Origin: Platanthera guangdongensis
Taxonomy: Eukaryota > Streptophyta > Magnoliopsida > Asparagales > Orchidaceae
Direction: 5' to 3'
Assembly: GCA_039583875.1 (NCBI GenBank)
Contig: CM077150.1
Coordinates: forward strand, 179,680,375 to 179,744,374
Length of the DNA: 64,000 bases
Part shown: piece by piece, positions 10,214-20,045 of the stretch
How the letters are laid out: every line of letters starts with the position of its first letter
Position numbering within the stretch: the first letter of the stretch is position 1
Notes under the pieces: model-generated
The model's input: the letters and a program-made list of their open reading frames with translations, nothing else
Told to the model about the DNA's origin: nothing
Database searches by the model: none
Translations under genes and position numbers: made by a program

Positions 10214-11327
10214 TCAGTAATCTACTTTAGGTTGCTTGTCTTTAAGTAATTCATAGGGAGTGTTGCCCTTAAGCTTATGTATCAGACTCCTATTTCGTAC
10301 ATAATTTGTTGTGCTTATAGCCTCTGGACAAAAGGATAGTGGCATGTAAGCATCTACAAGTAATGTGCCTACAGCTTCAATCAGGGTCCTGTTTTTCCTT
10401 TCAGCTACACTATTTTGTTGAGGAGTTCTAGGAGCAGAGAAACACTGCCTGATACCTTCCATCTCACAGAATTCTTGCATGGGAAGAGACTCAAACTCAA
10501 TAACATGGTCACTTCTGATCAATACAACTGGAGTAGAATAATCAATCCTTATGCTCTTAAGAAAGTCTGTAAGAATTTTAAATTTGTCAGACTTGTTCCT
10601 CAAGAAGAACACCCAAGTGAACCTTGAGAAGTCATCTACAATCACTAAGGTGTAAGATTTCACTCCTAGGTTCATCTACAATCACATGGTCCAAAAGATC
10701 CATGTGGAGCAAATACAGAATCCTAGGTGAATCACTTTTATTAATGGCTTTAAAACTCTTTTTAGTTTGCTTGACTAATTGACAAGCCCTGTACATGCTT
10801 TTCTTCTTGTAGGGGTAAGAAGGAAATCCTCTTATAAGGTTGTCCCTAGATAATTTAGCAATGTTCTTTAAGTTAACATGTCCTAATCTCTTATGACACA
10901 GTTCATTATTATTACTAACCTGGTTGAATAAGCATATCTCAGACCTAGCAGTCTTAAAATTTACTATGTAAATATTTCCTATTCTAGTTCCAGTTAAAAC
11001 TACTTTATTTTCTGCAGAAGTGATAAAGCGGGAAGAGTTATTAAATAATACCTGAAACCCTTTATCACATAATTAACTTATGGAGATTAGGTTGTGCTCC
11101 AGTCCACTTATACAAGCCACCTTTTTAAAAGTGACAGCTCCAATATTTACTTTCCCATAGCCTTTAGTCTGGCCACAATTGGAGTCACCAAAGATCACTT
11201 TTAGATCTAGCTTGGACTTATAGTTGGTTATATTTTCTTTACTGTCAGTCATGTGCCTTGAGCAGCCACTATCCAAGTACCACTGTTTCTCTGTGGTAGG
11301 ATAGTCTTTCACCTGCATTTAAACATA
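10214..11327 (-). pseudogene. pol: Copia-2 pol: protease and integrase, truncated and broken
   Basis: The protease active site is WYLDSGCSRHMT (about 11282-11247), followed by the GLEHNLISIS stretch and a stop near 11073. A decayed GAG-pre-integrase zinc region (CHKRLGHVN, C-x2-C lost in part) spans about 11070-10690. The integrase core (10675-10214) shows VVDDFSRFTWVFFLR-like TLVIVDDFSRFTWVFFLR, RSDHVIEFES (usually RSDHGTEF; the Gly is lost) and [18 protein letters not shown] with the catalytic Glu. It ends KQPKVDY at the truncation, where other copies continue into the RIFG-CYV region. At least two stops separate the parts. It is related to, but clearly diverged from, Copia-4 pol. Confidence 0.8.
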
Positions 11328-13424
11328 TTAGATGTTCTTGACCCAGGTTACCTTGGGTCCTTGATTCTTTTCATAGTTAAAACTGGAAATATAAGAATAT
11401 TCAGGTTGGTTTCTATACCCTAGGGGGTGATATCTTCTTGGTGGTATTATCCACTGGGTGAATGGATTGAGATATTCCCTAAGTTGATTAAAGGTTCTAA
11501 AAGGATTAAGATTTTTGTTATCTTGAACTGGGTTCGACGAATTCTGGTGAGTTTGTCGACCTGAGGTCGACAAATGGGGTTGAGTTCGTCGAACTCCGCT
11601 CAGAGAATGAAAATAATCATTCTTTGTGCCCCAATATTTTCGATCTCGGCTCGAAGAACCATACTGGTTTCGTCGATTGCAGTTCAAAGAATAATTATAA
11701 TAAAAATCTTCGTTCGGAGTTCGACGACCTGAGTTCAACGAACTACACACATTTCGTCGATCTGAGTTCGGAAATCTATTGAACATTATTATAGTTAGAA
11801 TTTTTCTTGTTCTTTTTCTTATTTTCTATTTGCTTAGTACTATGATCATCTACCTTTTCTTTTCCTTTTTCAAAAACAAATTTGATTGGGGTTGACAGTA
11901 TATTTTTCTGAATTAATGGGGGTTGGCTTGATGAAGTACCTAAGACCAGCTTGTCATTAAGTCTGGCATTTACTGTGCTTGTGATGTTCATCAACTTGTT
12001 GCTTCTCCCATTTAGGTATTCTTCAAGTTGCCTTGCCTCAACTAATTCAGTTTTTAGAGAGATGATTAGTTCATTAGCTAAACTTAATTCATCTTTCAAT
12101 TTGATGTTTTCAGAAATGAAATTATCTTGTTCAGTTAGTTTTTCTCTAAGGAGTTTGATTTCAATTTCAGATTTTATTAAATCAATACATAGTGATTTAA
12201 ATTAAGTTCTAAAACCATCTGAATTGAAATCAAAAGAGGACAGAACCTGATCTTCTTCAGATTGAGGTTCTTCATTGTATGACCGCTCAGCTACTGAGAG
12301 GCTGCCTGATGCATCAATAGACATCAAGCAAACCACCTTTGCTTTATTTTCTTCTTCATCTTCACTGTAGCTGGAAGATGAAGATTCATCTTCAATTTCA
12401 CTCCAGGTTTTAGCAATAAAGCCTTTCTCCTTCCTCTTATGCTTGTTGGAGGAGGGCTTGCTGTAGTACTGCTTCCTGGGCTCCTTATCTCTTCTTCTCT
12501 CCTTCTTTTGATTCTTTGGACACTCTAATATGAAGTTTCCAGGCTTCCTGCAACCAAAGCAGACAATTTCTTTTATTGAGTTTTATCATACCTTGGCTTG
12601 TCATCTTGTCTAGATGACTTCCTTCTGAAATCCTTCTTGTATATTTTGTAGAATCTCTTAGCTAGGAGACTCAGAAATTCTTCACTAGCTGATGGAGCTT
12701 CTATTTCTTCAGATGCTTTGAATGTTATGTTTTTCTCCTTTCTAGCTGATGAGGGAGTCTTCTGCTCAGTAGCTTTTCTAGTCTTTATTAACAACTCATA
12801 AGATTTGAACTTTCCTGGTAGAGTTTCAGTGGAAATCCCATTCAGTCTTCTGGCCTCTTTGAATGGCCAGATTCTGGAATCCCATGAGCTGGGGAAGCAC
12901 ATAACAATCTTATCATTGACCTTAGTGAGAGTTATGTCCTTATCTAGAGTTTTCAGCTCATTGATGATTGAGCTGAGTCTATTGTACATATCACTCACTG
13001 ACTCTGACTCTTCTTTCTTGAAATTCTCATATTGGGAGATGAGATTTGATCTCCTGTCTTTTCTCTCATCTGCAGATCCAACAACCATCTGGTTTAGGGA
13101 ATCCCAGATGGCTTTAGCTGAGGTTCACTCTACCACTTTCTGGAAAATGTCATCTGACATTGTCTGGGCCAGAATGTTCATGGCCTCAGCATCAGCTATC
13201 TTGGCCTTCTTCTGTTCATCTGTCCACTCAGGTAGTGGAACAGCATGAGTTCTAGAAGTTGCAGTAGATGTAGCCACTGGAGCTGGTGAACCTGACAAGA
13301 TAGAATTAAAAATATCTTCATCAATGGAGTTTATATATAATTTAATTCTTGCCTTCCAGATAGCAAACTTGTTCAAGTTGTAAACTGGAGGTCTGGTGCT
13401 TGCATAGTCCTTATTCTATGCCAT
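11328..13424 (-). pseudogene. gag: Copia-2 gag, broken by stops and frameshifts
   Basis: It starts at ATG 13424 (MA, then a TAG). The UBN2/copia-type Gag core follows: LNKFAIWKARIKLYINS, a TGA at about 13127, then QYENFKKEESESVSDMYNRL and LTKVNDKIVMCFPSSWDSR to about 12573. The zinc knuckle, in another frame near 12560, reads CFGCRKPGNFILEC: spacing C-x2-C-x4-x-x4-C is kept but the His is Asn. Next come an acidic Ser/Glu stretch (12455-12210), a coiled-coil-like segment (12099-11980) and an unusual Arg/Asn/Tyr-rich linker (11786-11328) whose DNA is made of the LTR palindrome words. The frame closes KNI-stop before protease. Confidence 0.78.
11520..11770 (-). repeat. LTR-type palindrome words inside the Copia-2 gag linker
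   Basis: GTTCGACGAATTC, TTTGTCGACCTGAGGTCGACAAA-like pairs, GTTCGTCGAACTC and GAGTTCGACGACCTGAGTTC recur about nine times in 250 bases. They resemble the words of this element's own LTR array (14636-14882) but here lie within a reading frame open for 152 codons. Confidence 0.7.
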
Positions 13425-13510
13425 GGTATAAGTAATGTGCTAGAGAAACCTAGATCTTAGAAGGATCTATTGGTTCAAGTGTTACCTTGTACAACCAAAC
13501 AAACTACCCT

Positions 13511-13591
13511 CTGATACCAATTAAAAGAAATGGTAAACCTCTAATACCAATGGAAAGTGACTTAGGCAATTGATAATCCTTTGATACCAAT
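13511..13591 (-). other. Three primer-binding-site copies of Copia-2
   Basis: On the minus strand three copies of a TGGTAT-centred word follow the LTR: TTGGTATCAAAGG (13590-13578), TTGGTATTAGAGG (13550-13538) and TTGGTATCAGAGG (13520-13508), spaced 40 and 30 bases. Each is complementary to the 3' end of initiator tRNA-Met; the one farthest from the LTR is the best match. Other elements here have one. Confidence 0.7.
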
Positions 13592-13616
13592 TGAAAGTCA
13601 AGGGGAAAATCTAATT

Positions 13617-13649
13617 AGCTCTAGAGGGGGGGGGGGGGTGAATAGAGCT
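13617..13649 (-). promoter_or_regulatory. U5 stem-loop with C-rich loop, covarying arms
   Basis: Arms AGCTCTA and TAGAGCT flank a run of 14 G on the plus strand (C-loop on minus, TTCACCC...). Compared with Copia-1 and Copia-4 (CACCTA/TAGGTG), both arms have changed together and still pair. Confidence 0.75.
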
Positions 13650-13786
13650 TTAAAAACTTTTTACAGATTTATATGATTTAGCTATAAAATAGGTGATAGC
13701 AAATATTATATAAAGAAATTAAAGTTAAACTATCACAACATAGTACAAAAAGAAAAAGGGCAACCAGACAACACAAGAAATTTTAT

Positions 13787-13815
13787 AGTGTTTCCCCAAA
13801 CTGGGTACATCCACT
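13787..13815 (-). promoter_or_regulatory. Conserved LTR stem-loop AGTGG...CCACT
   Basis: Minus-strand version: AGTGGATGTACCC, loop AGTTT, GGGGAAACACT, then ATAAAA. One arm base differs (CACT preceded by A). Confidence 0.65.
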
Positions 13816-13829
13816 ATTCTACCACCATG

Positions 13830-14010
13830 GTAAGAATCGACTAGTAGGTTTTTATCAGGTGACTGCCACAATAGGTTTTTGCTCAGGTGTCCTGTTATCA
13901 CAAAATCTATTTGCAGGGAGATCTCACAAACCTTTAGGCTTTTGATCAGGTGCCCAAAAACCAACAATAAACTTTTGAAGGGAGTTAATAAACCCTTTAT
14001 ACAGTGAAAG
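13830..14010 (-). repeat. Leader repeats of Copia-2 LTR, paired arms
   Basis: Units built around TTTTGATCAGGTG and TTTTGCTCAGGTG, about 30-45 bases apart, each with short complementary arms nearby (for example AAACC/GGTTT, GGGAG/CTCC). The layout recalls the mini-hairpin arrays of Copia-1, -4, -5 and -6 but with another linker; it is more decayed. Confidence 0.45.
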
Positions 14011-14635
14011 AAAAGTTGATGTCTTCTCTTTTTCTTTAAATAATAGAGAAGACAAAAGTGTATCTTTGTTGTCAAAGCTCCCTCTGAGATGTAGAGTAGT
14101 TCACGAAAGAAAGAAGCTTTGCTTCCAGGTGTAGGTCTTCAGATTGATGTTGATCTCCAACAAGCTTTTTAGACTAATAATATTCAATGTCTCTTGAAAG
14201 CTTAGAGAAGATTTACTGATGATGATGACAAAATGAATTTTCAGACTTTAAAATACTTTTTGTGTTTGGCCATATGACTTAGTAGATTCTCTAACTTCTC
14301 GTTTTTTTGTATCCTTGATAGCAAATCATTCTTCTCTATATATCTTCTGAATTTGAATTTTACTCCTTGATTGACTGCTGAATTCTTGGAACTTGGACAA
14401 ACGGCTAGAAGGGTATTAATTTGATTCCCCAACTGTCCCAGTTATTAAGCCGAAATTTTACTCTGTGAAAACCAGTAATTAATGTTGCCAATGAATGACT
14501 ATATTCGTAAGAATATATGCATTTAATTACTCAAAGCAATAAATGCAACAATATATTAAGTCAGCCTTGGTTAATCTGGAAATGAACTGCAAAGAAGGAA
14601 ATACTGAACTAACAGATTTCATTGACCTCAGAACA

Positions 14636-14882
14636 TTTTTTGTCGAACTGAACTCAAAGTTCGTCGACTTGAGAAATCATCTTCGTCGGCCTGAGCTCAG
14701 CGAACATCAATCTGGAAATATCTTGCTAATTCTGAGCTCCAAGTTCATCGATCAGAGAATCTGTCTTGAGGGAAGAAATCATCGACCTGAGCTCGAATAT
14801 CGTCGAGCTCAACTCAGTGAAAGGACTCTGAGTTGGTCGATCCGAGATCGACGATCGTCGAGCTGAGTTCGAAGAACTTCGA
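14636..14882 (-). repeat. TTCGTCGAACTGAGCTC-type palindrome array (Copia-2 LTR)
   Basis: About a dozen copies of words such as AGTTCGTCGACTTGAG, CGTCGGCCTGAGCTC, ATCGTCGAGCTCAACTC and CGATCGTCGAGCTGAG, centred on TCGTCGA/TCGACGA with GAGCTC or GAGTTC arms. It occupies the same upstream LTR position as the other families' palindrome arrays. Confidence 0.7.
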
Positions 14883-15072
14883 ACTAATAATCTGAACTCT
14901 GAATTCTTCTATGTCTTATTCTCCTAAAGTCCACTGCATGCTGGTCCATGAAACTTGATTCTAAAGACTAATCTAAACTCTAGGACTGACAAACTTGACC
15001 TTGACTAACAAGGTGGGTCAAAACATCCTAATAGTGAACCTTAGACCAAATCCAAACTTAGGATCCAACTCT

Positions 15073-15655
15073 CAAAAATAAAATATTAACTCAGAAACAT
15101 ATAATAAGAGAACAAGTTATAGTTACCACACTTCCTTGCTTGTAGCGTGAACATCATCACACCTGCTGATCCTTAATTGTTGCTAACTGGCCTCTTGATT
15201 ACTTTGATACCCCTTGTATCCTTCTCACATATCCTACACTGCTATCTGATACATATATAGATCTGATACTACCACTTTCCTTAACTTATATCCTTCTCCA
15301 CCCCTTTTTTATTTCTGTAAATAGTTAGGGTGGTATTGATTTTCTGCACCCCCTTTTTTTGAGTACAGAAAAACAACTCTTACACCAGTTGACCCACTTG
15401 TGAGTGCTGGAGGTGTGTTGCTCCTTCTCTACATGATATCATTTAAATCTTCCTCTACAAGGGCTGTACTTGATCCCCCTCAACTAAAGCATACTTTATC
15501 ATATTTCCTGGTAGACATTCTAGTTTATACCAGTCTGGATAGTACTGGAACATGATACCACTGAAGGTATACCGCTTGAACAGTCATCATACCACTGAAG
15601 AACAATTCCACTTGCACGAAAAAAATATAACCTGCAATAACATAAGGAGCAACTG
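15073..15655 (-). other. 3' UTR of Copia-3, no gene
   Basis: Sequence downstream of the Copia-3 RNase H end, AT-rich with CCCCTTTTTT tracts. No 3' LTR or polypurine tract of Copia-3 is visible; the Copia-2 LTR starts instead. Nothing coding is seen. Confidence 0.5.
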
Positions 15656-18022
15656 AAACTATACCAGGTTCAACATACATCCTCAAACTTGAAGGTATCA
15701 AACTTTGCTTTATTTAGTGGCTTAGTGAAGATTTCAGCCTCTTGCTTGTTTGTAGGGACAAACTCAAGGTTGATATCTTCACATTCCACATGCTCCCAAA
15801 TTAAATGAAATCTTATCTCAATATTCTTAGTCCTATTGTGTGTGACAGGATTCCTAGTAATTGATATGACACTAGTAGAATCACAATATAAGGGACTTCT
15901 ACTTATCTAGAGGTTATAATCATGGAGCTGATGTTAGATCCACATCAACTGAGTATAACAGCTACCTACTGAGATGTACTATGACTCTGAAGTTAAGATT
16001 GCAACACTTGTTTGCCTTTTACTTCTCCAAGACACTAGTCTTCCTCCCAAGAACTGACAGGTGCCATAAGTGATCTTCTTGTCCTCTTTACAACCTGCAA
16101 AATCTGCATCTGAATAGCCTGTTAGTTCAAACTCCCCATTTCTAGGGTACCATAGGCCAAGATCTGGTGTGCCCTTAAGATACCTCAAAATCCTCTTTGC
16201 AGTTGAGTAGTGAGATTCTTTAGGGCAAGCCTGATACCTAGCATAAACACATGTAGCATACATGATGTCTGGCCTACTTGTAGTTAGATATAGAAGGGAG
16301 CCAATTATCCCTCTATACGAAGATTCATCAACAGGTTTCCCTGCCTCATTTCGCTTTTTGGAATAATTGACCCCATGAGAATTTTCATGGTGGAGGAATT
16401 CTCCACACCAAACTTCTTGATTAGCTCCCTAGTGAACTTAGACTGAGATATTGACAAGCCATCATGAGTCTGTCTAACTTGGAGTCACAAGAATAACTTA
16501 AGTTCACCCTTACTACTCATCTCAAACCTCCATTGTATAAGTTTGGCAAACTTTCTGTAAAGGTTGTCATCAGTAGATCCAAATATAATGTCATCTACAT
16601 ATATCTAGACTAGGATGATCTTACCCTTAGATTCCCTTAGGAATAGGGTCTTGTCTATCTTCCTCCTTGAGAATTTGTTCTCAATGAGGAAGCTAGATAA
16701 TGTCTCATACCATGATCTAGGGGCTTGCTTCAGCCCATATAGAGCTTTCCTAAATCTATAAACAGAATCAGGAGAGTTAGCAACAACAAAATTTGGAGGC
16801 TGCTCAACATAGACTTCTTCTCTAAAGTCACCATTCAGGAAAGCTGACATCACATCCATTTGGTAGACTTTAAGTCCCTTATGTGCAGCATATGCAAGGA
16901 ACAGTCTGATGGCATCCAATCTTTCTATAGGGGAAAAGGTTTGATCAAATTCAATGCCTTCTTCTTTCATATACCCCTTAACTACTAGCCTTGCCTTATT
17001 CTTTATTATAATGCCATTTTCATCAAGTTTATTCATGTAAATCCACTTGACTCCAATGATATTATGTCCTTGTGGTCTGGGTACCAGCTTCCAGACCTTG
17101 TATCTCTTAAACTGGTTCAGTTATTCTTGCATAGCTACAATCCAAAGTTGATCTATATTGGCCTCTTCAAATTTCTTTAGCTCAAGCTGTGACAGGAAGC
17201 TTGAGTATAGTGTTGTGTTGATACTTCTAATCCTGGTCACCACTCCTTGGCTGGAATCACCAATGATTTGGCCTCTTGGATGATCCCTTAGATGCTTGAT
17301 TGCTTGAGGCAATCTTACTTCAGCATTAGCTATTGGGGCAGCTTCTTGCGGATCTTCATCCACCTCACATATGTCTTGCAGTCCTTCTACTGGAATGTCC
17401 ATTCTATCAACTTTGTCTTGGACTATTGGAGTAGCTTCTTTGATAGTTAGCTGGTCCATCATCTGTTCTGTACTTGCACTACTAGAAGAGGACCTTGGCA
17501 GCTCACTGTTAATCATATTATACTCATCAAAGACAACATGAACAGATTCTTCTACAACATTATTTTTCAAGTTGTAGATCCTATAGGTTTTATTATGATT
17601 GTTGTACCCAACAAAAATCCCATCAAAGGACTTGGCAAAAAACATAGTCACATAGGACTTCCCATTGGGAAGCACATAACACTTACTACCAAAGATTCTG
17701 AGATAGACCAGGTTTGGTTTTCTACCTTTCAAGATCTCATTGAGAGTCTTCTTGTGTCTCTTGGTGATAGAGGCCCTATTAATGACATGAAATGCAGTAT
17801 TCACTACCTCAACCCAAAAATATTCTAGGAGAGATGTATCACTAAATAATGTTCTTCCATCCTTTATGAGAGTCTTATTTTTAATCTCAACAATCCCATT
17901 TTAGTGGGCAATTCTTGGAGAAGAAAATTCTTGATGAATCCCTTGGTCTTCATAGAACTTTGTCATGCTTTCGGACTAGAATTCAGTTCCATGGTCACTT
18001 TTGATTTTGACTACAGTACTGT
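15656..18022 (-). pseudogene. pol: Copia-3 pol, 3' half: integrase C-part, reverse transcriptase, RNase H
   Basis: From the top: integrase core remnant (IKSDHGTEF, then stops), the long frame 17804-17121 with NRASITKRHKKTLNEI and LRIFGSKCYVLPNGKSY, then copia reverse transcriptase (RVT_2) with [60 protein letters not shown] and, after a TAG at 16604, [10 protein letters not shown] with the catalytic Asp pair. RNase H (16263-15979) keeps GTPDLGLWYPRNGEFELTGYSDADFAGCKEDK. Stops and frameshifts occur between and within domains. The FEMSS-x-GEL-x-LFL-type motif after YVDD is characteristic of Sirevirus RT. Confidence 0.85.
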
Positions 18023-18042
18023 TGAAATAATTAGTGTCTAAC

Positions 18043-18072
18043 CACCTAGAGGGGGGGGGGGGTGAATAGGTG
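18043..18072 (-). promoter_or_regulatory. U5 stem-loop with C-rich loop
   Basis: CACCTA / TAGGTG arms around 12 G (C on minus), 20 bases from the LTR end. Confidence 0.7.
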
Positions 18073-18196
18073 TAATTCCTTTTTCTTCTAAGGAAGAATA
18101 TCTATTCAGTTAATTACTCATAAATAGATAATTCTATAGCTATCACAGCACAGAATTCACAGAATTATACAATCACAGAGTGCACACAGTTTTTAT

Positions 18197-18227
18197 AGTG
18201 GTTCCCTAAGGTCTGGGTACATCCACT
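18197..18227 (-). promoter_or_regulatory. Conserved LTR stem-loop AGTGG...CCACT
   Basis: Plus strand AGTGGTTCCC...GGGTACATCCACT, the exact inverse of the Copia-1 block. Confidence 0.7.
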
Positions 18228-18282
18228 TTCCCCCTTCGCCTATCTAGCAGTGTGCTAGATTCAGCCTAACTTCTTCTCTTCA

Positions 18283-18540
18283 CTCAGATCCTCAGATCTT
18301 ACAGCTCAGAACCCAACAAGGATTCTACAACACAGAGTGAGTCCACACTCCTACAGCTCAGGCAATCTGCCCTACCTCAGCCTTCAACAAGGCCTACAAC
18401 TCAGAAATCACAATCTCCTACAACTCAGGCTTACAACCCTACCTCAACCTTCAACAAGTCCTACAACTCAGAGAAAATACTCTCCTACACTCAGGCTTTA
18501 TAAAACAGGCTTACAACTCAGATCTATAAAGATCCTACAG
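18283..18540 (-). repeat. Mini-hairpin array (Copia-4 3' LTR)
   Basis: About eleven units with linker CCTACAACTCAG (complement of CTGAGTTGTAGG). Arms include GATC/GATC, GAACC/GGATTC, GAGTG/CACACTC, GGC/GCC, GCCT/AGGC, GATCT/AGATC. It is homologous to the array in Copia-1 but in many units the stem sequence differs. Confidence 0.75.
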
Positions 18541-19020
18541 AAAATTGATTTAAGTTTTTAATATACCACCACCCTAGTAGAGAGAGAATGGATGGATGGC
18601 TTCTTGATCAGTTCTTGGAAGAATCTGATGGCAGAGAACATCCACTCTTAGCTTTCTTCAAAGCTTATTGAATCTGAACTCAGTAGGGTTGAACTCCTTT
18701 GAAGTTGATCTTCAATCTGCTTCTTTCTTGAAATTCAGATCACAATCTGAATCCTTCTTAGCAGCCTGGTTCAGCAACTGCACTTCAATAGATGGATCTC
18801 TCTCTCTCCAACTTCTTTTATTTTATATCTGTATCAGTCTTTTTCTTCTATCATCAATCCTCTGTTGAAGGAGAATGCCTTTATATAGACTTTCTCCATG
18901 GTAACCGGCTGATCCGGTTTCTAACAAACTTCTGACAACTCTGACAGTTGCAGTAGACCGGTTGGTAATGGCAGCTGTCAAGTCATCCGGTCACTTCTTG
19001 AAACTCTGTCGCTGACAGCA

Positions 19021-19564
19021 AAGTGTCGAGAATGAACTTCTTCATGTGTCGACACAAGTAGACTAAGTGTCGACACAAGTGGACTAAGTGTCGACACAAG
19101 CCTTGGTGGTGTCGACACATCTCCTTTGTTGTTGATACTGCTTCTCGACACAGCTTCTGTAGAATGTGTTGACACTAGTTCTGTTGTGTCGACACAGTCA
19201 CTTCTTTTCTTCATACAAATTTACTTTATTGAAATTCTGTCATGTGTCGACACAAGTCCTGTGTGTCGACACAGTTGATGTCGACAAAGTCTTTTGTGTA
19301 TCAACACTACCTCTGTGTATCGACACAATTGATGTCGACTAAGCTTCTGTGTGTCGACACTGCCTCTGTGTGTCGACACAGTTGATGTCGACTAAACTTT
19401 CTCTGTGTGTCGACCCCGCCTCTGTATGTCGACACAGTTTCTTCTCATGTCGACACAGCCTTTCCAAGTGTCGACACAGTTAACTCCAAGTGTCGACACA
19501 GCTTTTCTCCAGTGTCGACACAAGCCTTCATAAGTGTCGACACAGCTTCTTCTGGTGTCGACAT
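19021..19564 (-). repeat. GTGTCGACAC palindrome array (Copia-4 3' LTR)
   Basis: About 23 copies or near-copies of GTGTCGACAC in 540 bases, plus shorter GATGTCGAC words at regular places, between the LTR start and the TATA box. Confidence 0.83.
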
Positions 19565-19721
19565 ATGGACTTAGAAACTTTTTCCTGTATTCTTTCCTTT
19601 TCTTAACCTGCATATATAAACTCAAAACAACATCAAATACACCTTGATGCATATCATTGAGTAAGGTGGGGCTTCTTCAAATCTGGTACACATTTTCCAA
19701 AGTCGCGTCAACAATCTCTTA

Positions 19722-20020
19722 ATGTGTCGAGACTGTTGAAAAGTGTCGACACAGACTCCTAATGACTCGACATCAATTCTATTTGACTTTGTCGAGGTCG
19801 ACGATTTGATGTCGACGAATCTGTGTGTTTACTCTAAGTGTCGACACCACATCTAGATGTGTCGACACCACTTCTCTGAAGTGTCGACACCGATTCTCTA
19901 GATGTATCGACACCACTTTCCTGGAATGTCGACACCAACTACTATGTGTCGACACCACTTTTTTGGAATGTCGACACCAACTATTATGTGTCGACACAGA
20001 CAACTTCTAATGTCGACACA
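19722..20020 (-). repeat. GTGTCGACAC palindromes in the Copia-4 3' UTR, outside the LTR
   Basis: About twelve further palindromes lie between the 3' LTR and the RNase H end, with different spacers (ACCACTTCTCTGAA, ACCAACTACTAT) from those of the LTR array. The region is not a copy of the LTR array. Confidence 0.75.
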
Positions 20021-20045
20021 ATTTTACTTAGCCAAATTTTGTAAA

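Larger units (their letters stand above)
10212..15072 (-). mobile_element. Copia-2: 5'-LTR half of a Sirevirus-like copia element
   Basis: Reading on the minus strand: 5' LTR (15072-13592), primer site, gag, protease and integrase core, then a sudden end at about 10212 just after the integrase PKVDY motif. Reverse transcriptase, RNase H and the 3' LTR are missing. Multiple stops and frameshifts make it inactive. The LTR is related to that of Copia-8 (60161-61782): same start region, hairpins and TTCGTCGAACTGAGCTC words. Confidence 0.8.
13592..15072 (-). repeat. Copia-2 5' LTR
   Basis: The 3' end, read on minus, is GACTTTCA at 13592 beside the primer sites. The outer end near 15072 is less certain; it is placed by alignment with the TGTTGG end of the Copia-8 LTR. 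Contents: palindrome words at 14636-14882, a weak TATATA near 14338-14343, a leader with paired repeats, and both conserved stem-loops. Confidence 0.65.
18023..19713 (-). repeat. Copia-4 3' LTR
   Basis: On the minus strand it runs from TGTTGACGCG (19713) to ATTATTTCA (18023). TATA box TATATAAAGG complement at 18888-18897. Contents match 33864-35547. The polypurine tract expected just above 19713 is mutated (TAAGAGAT). Confidence 0.85.

Noticed and set aside
13508..13591. tRNA gene or tRNA fragment because of CTGATACCA words
   Set aside because: Only the short 3'-end complement is present; no cloverleaf can be formed. These are primer-binding sites.
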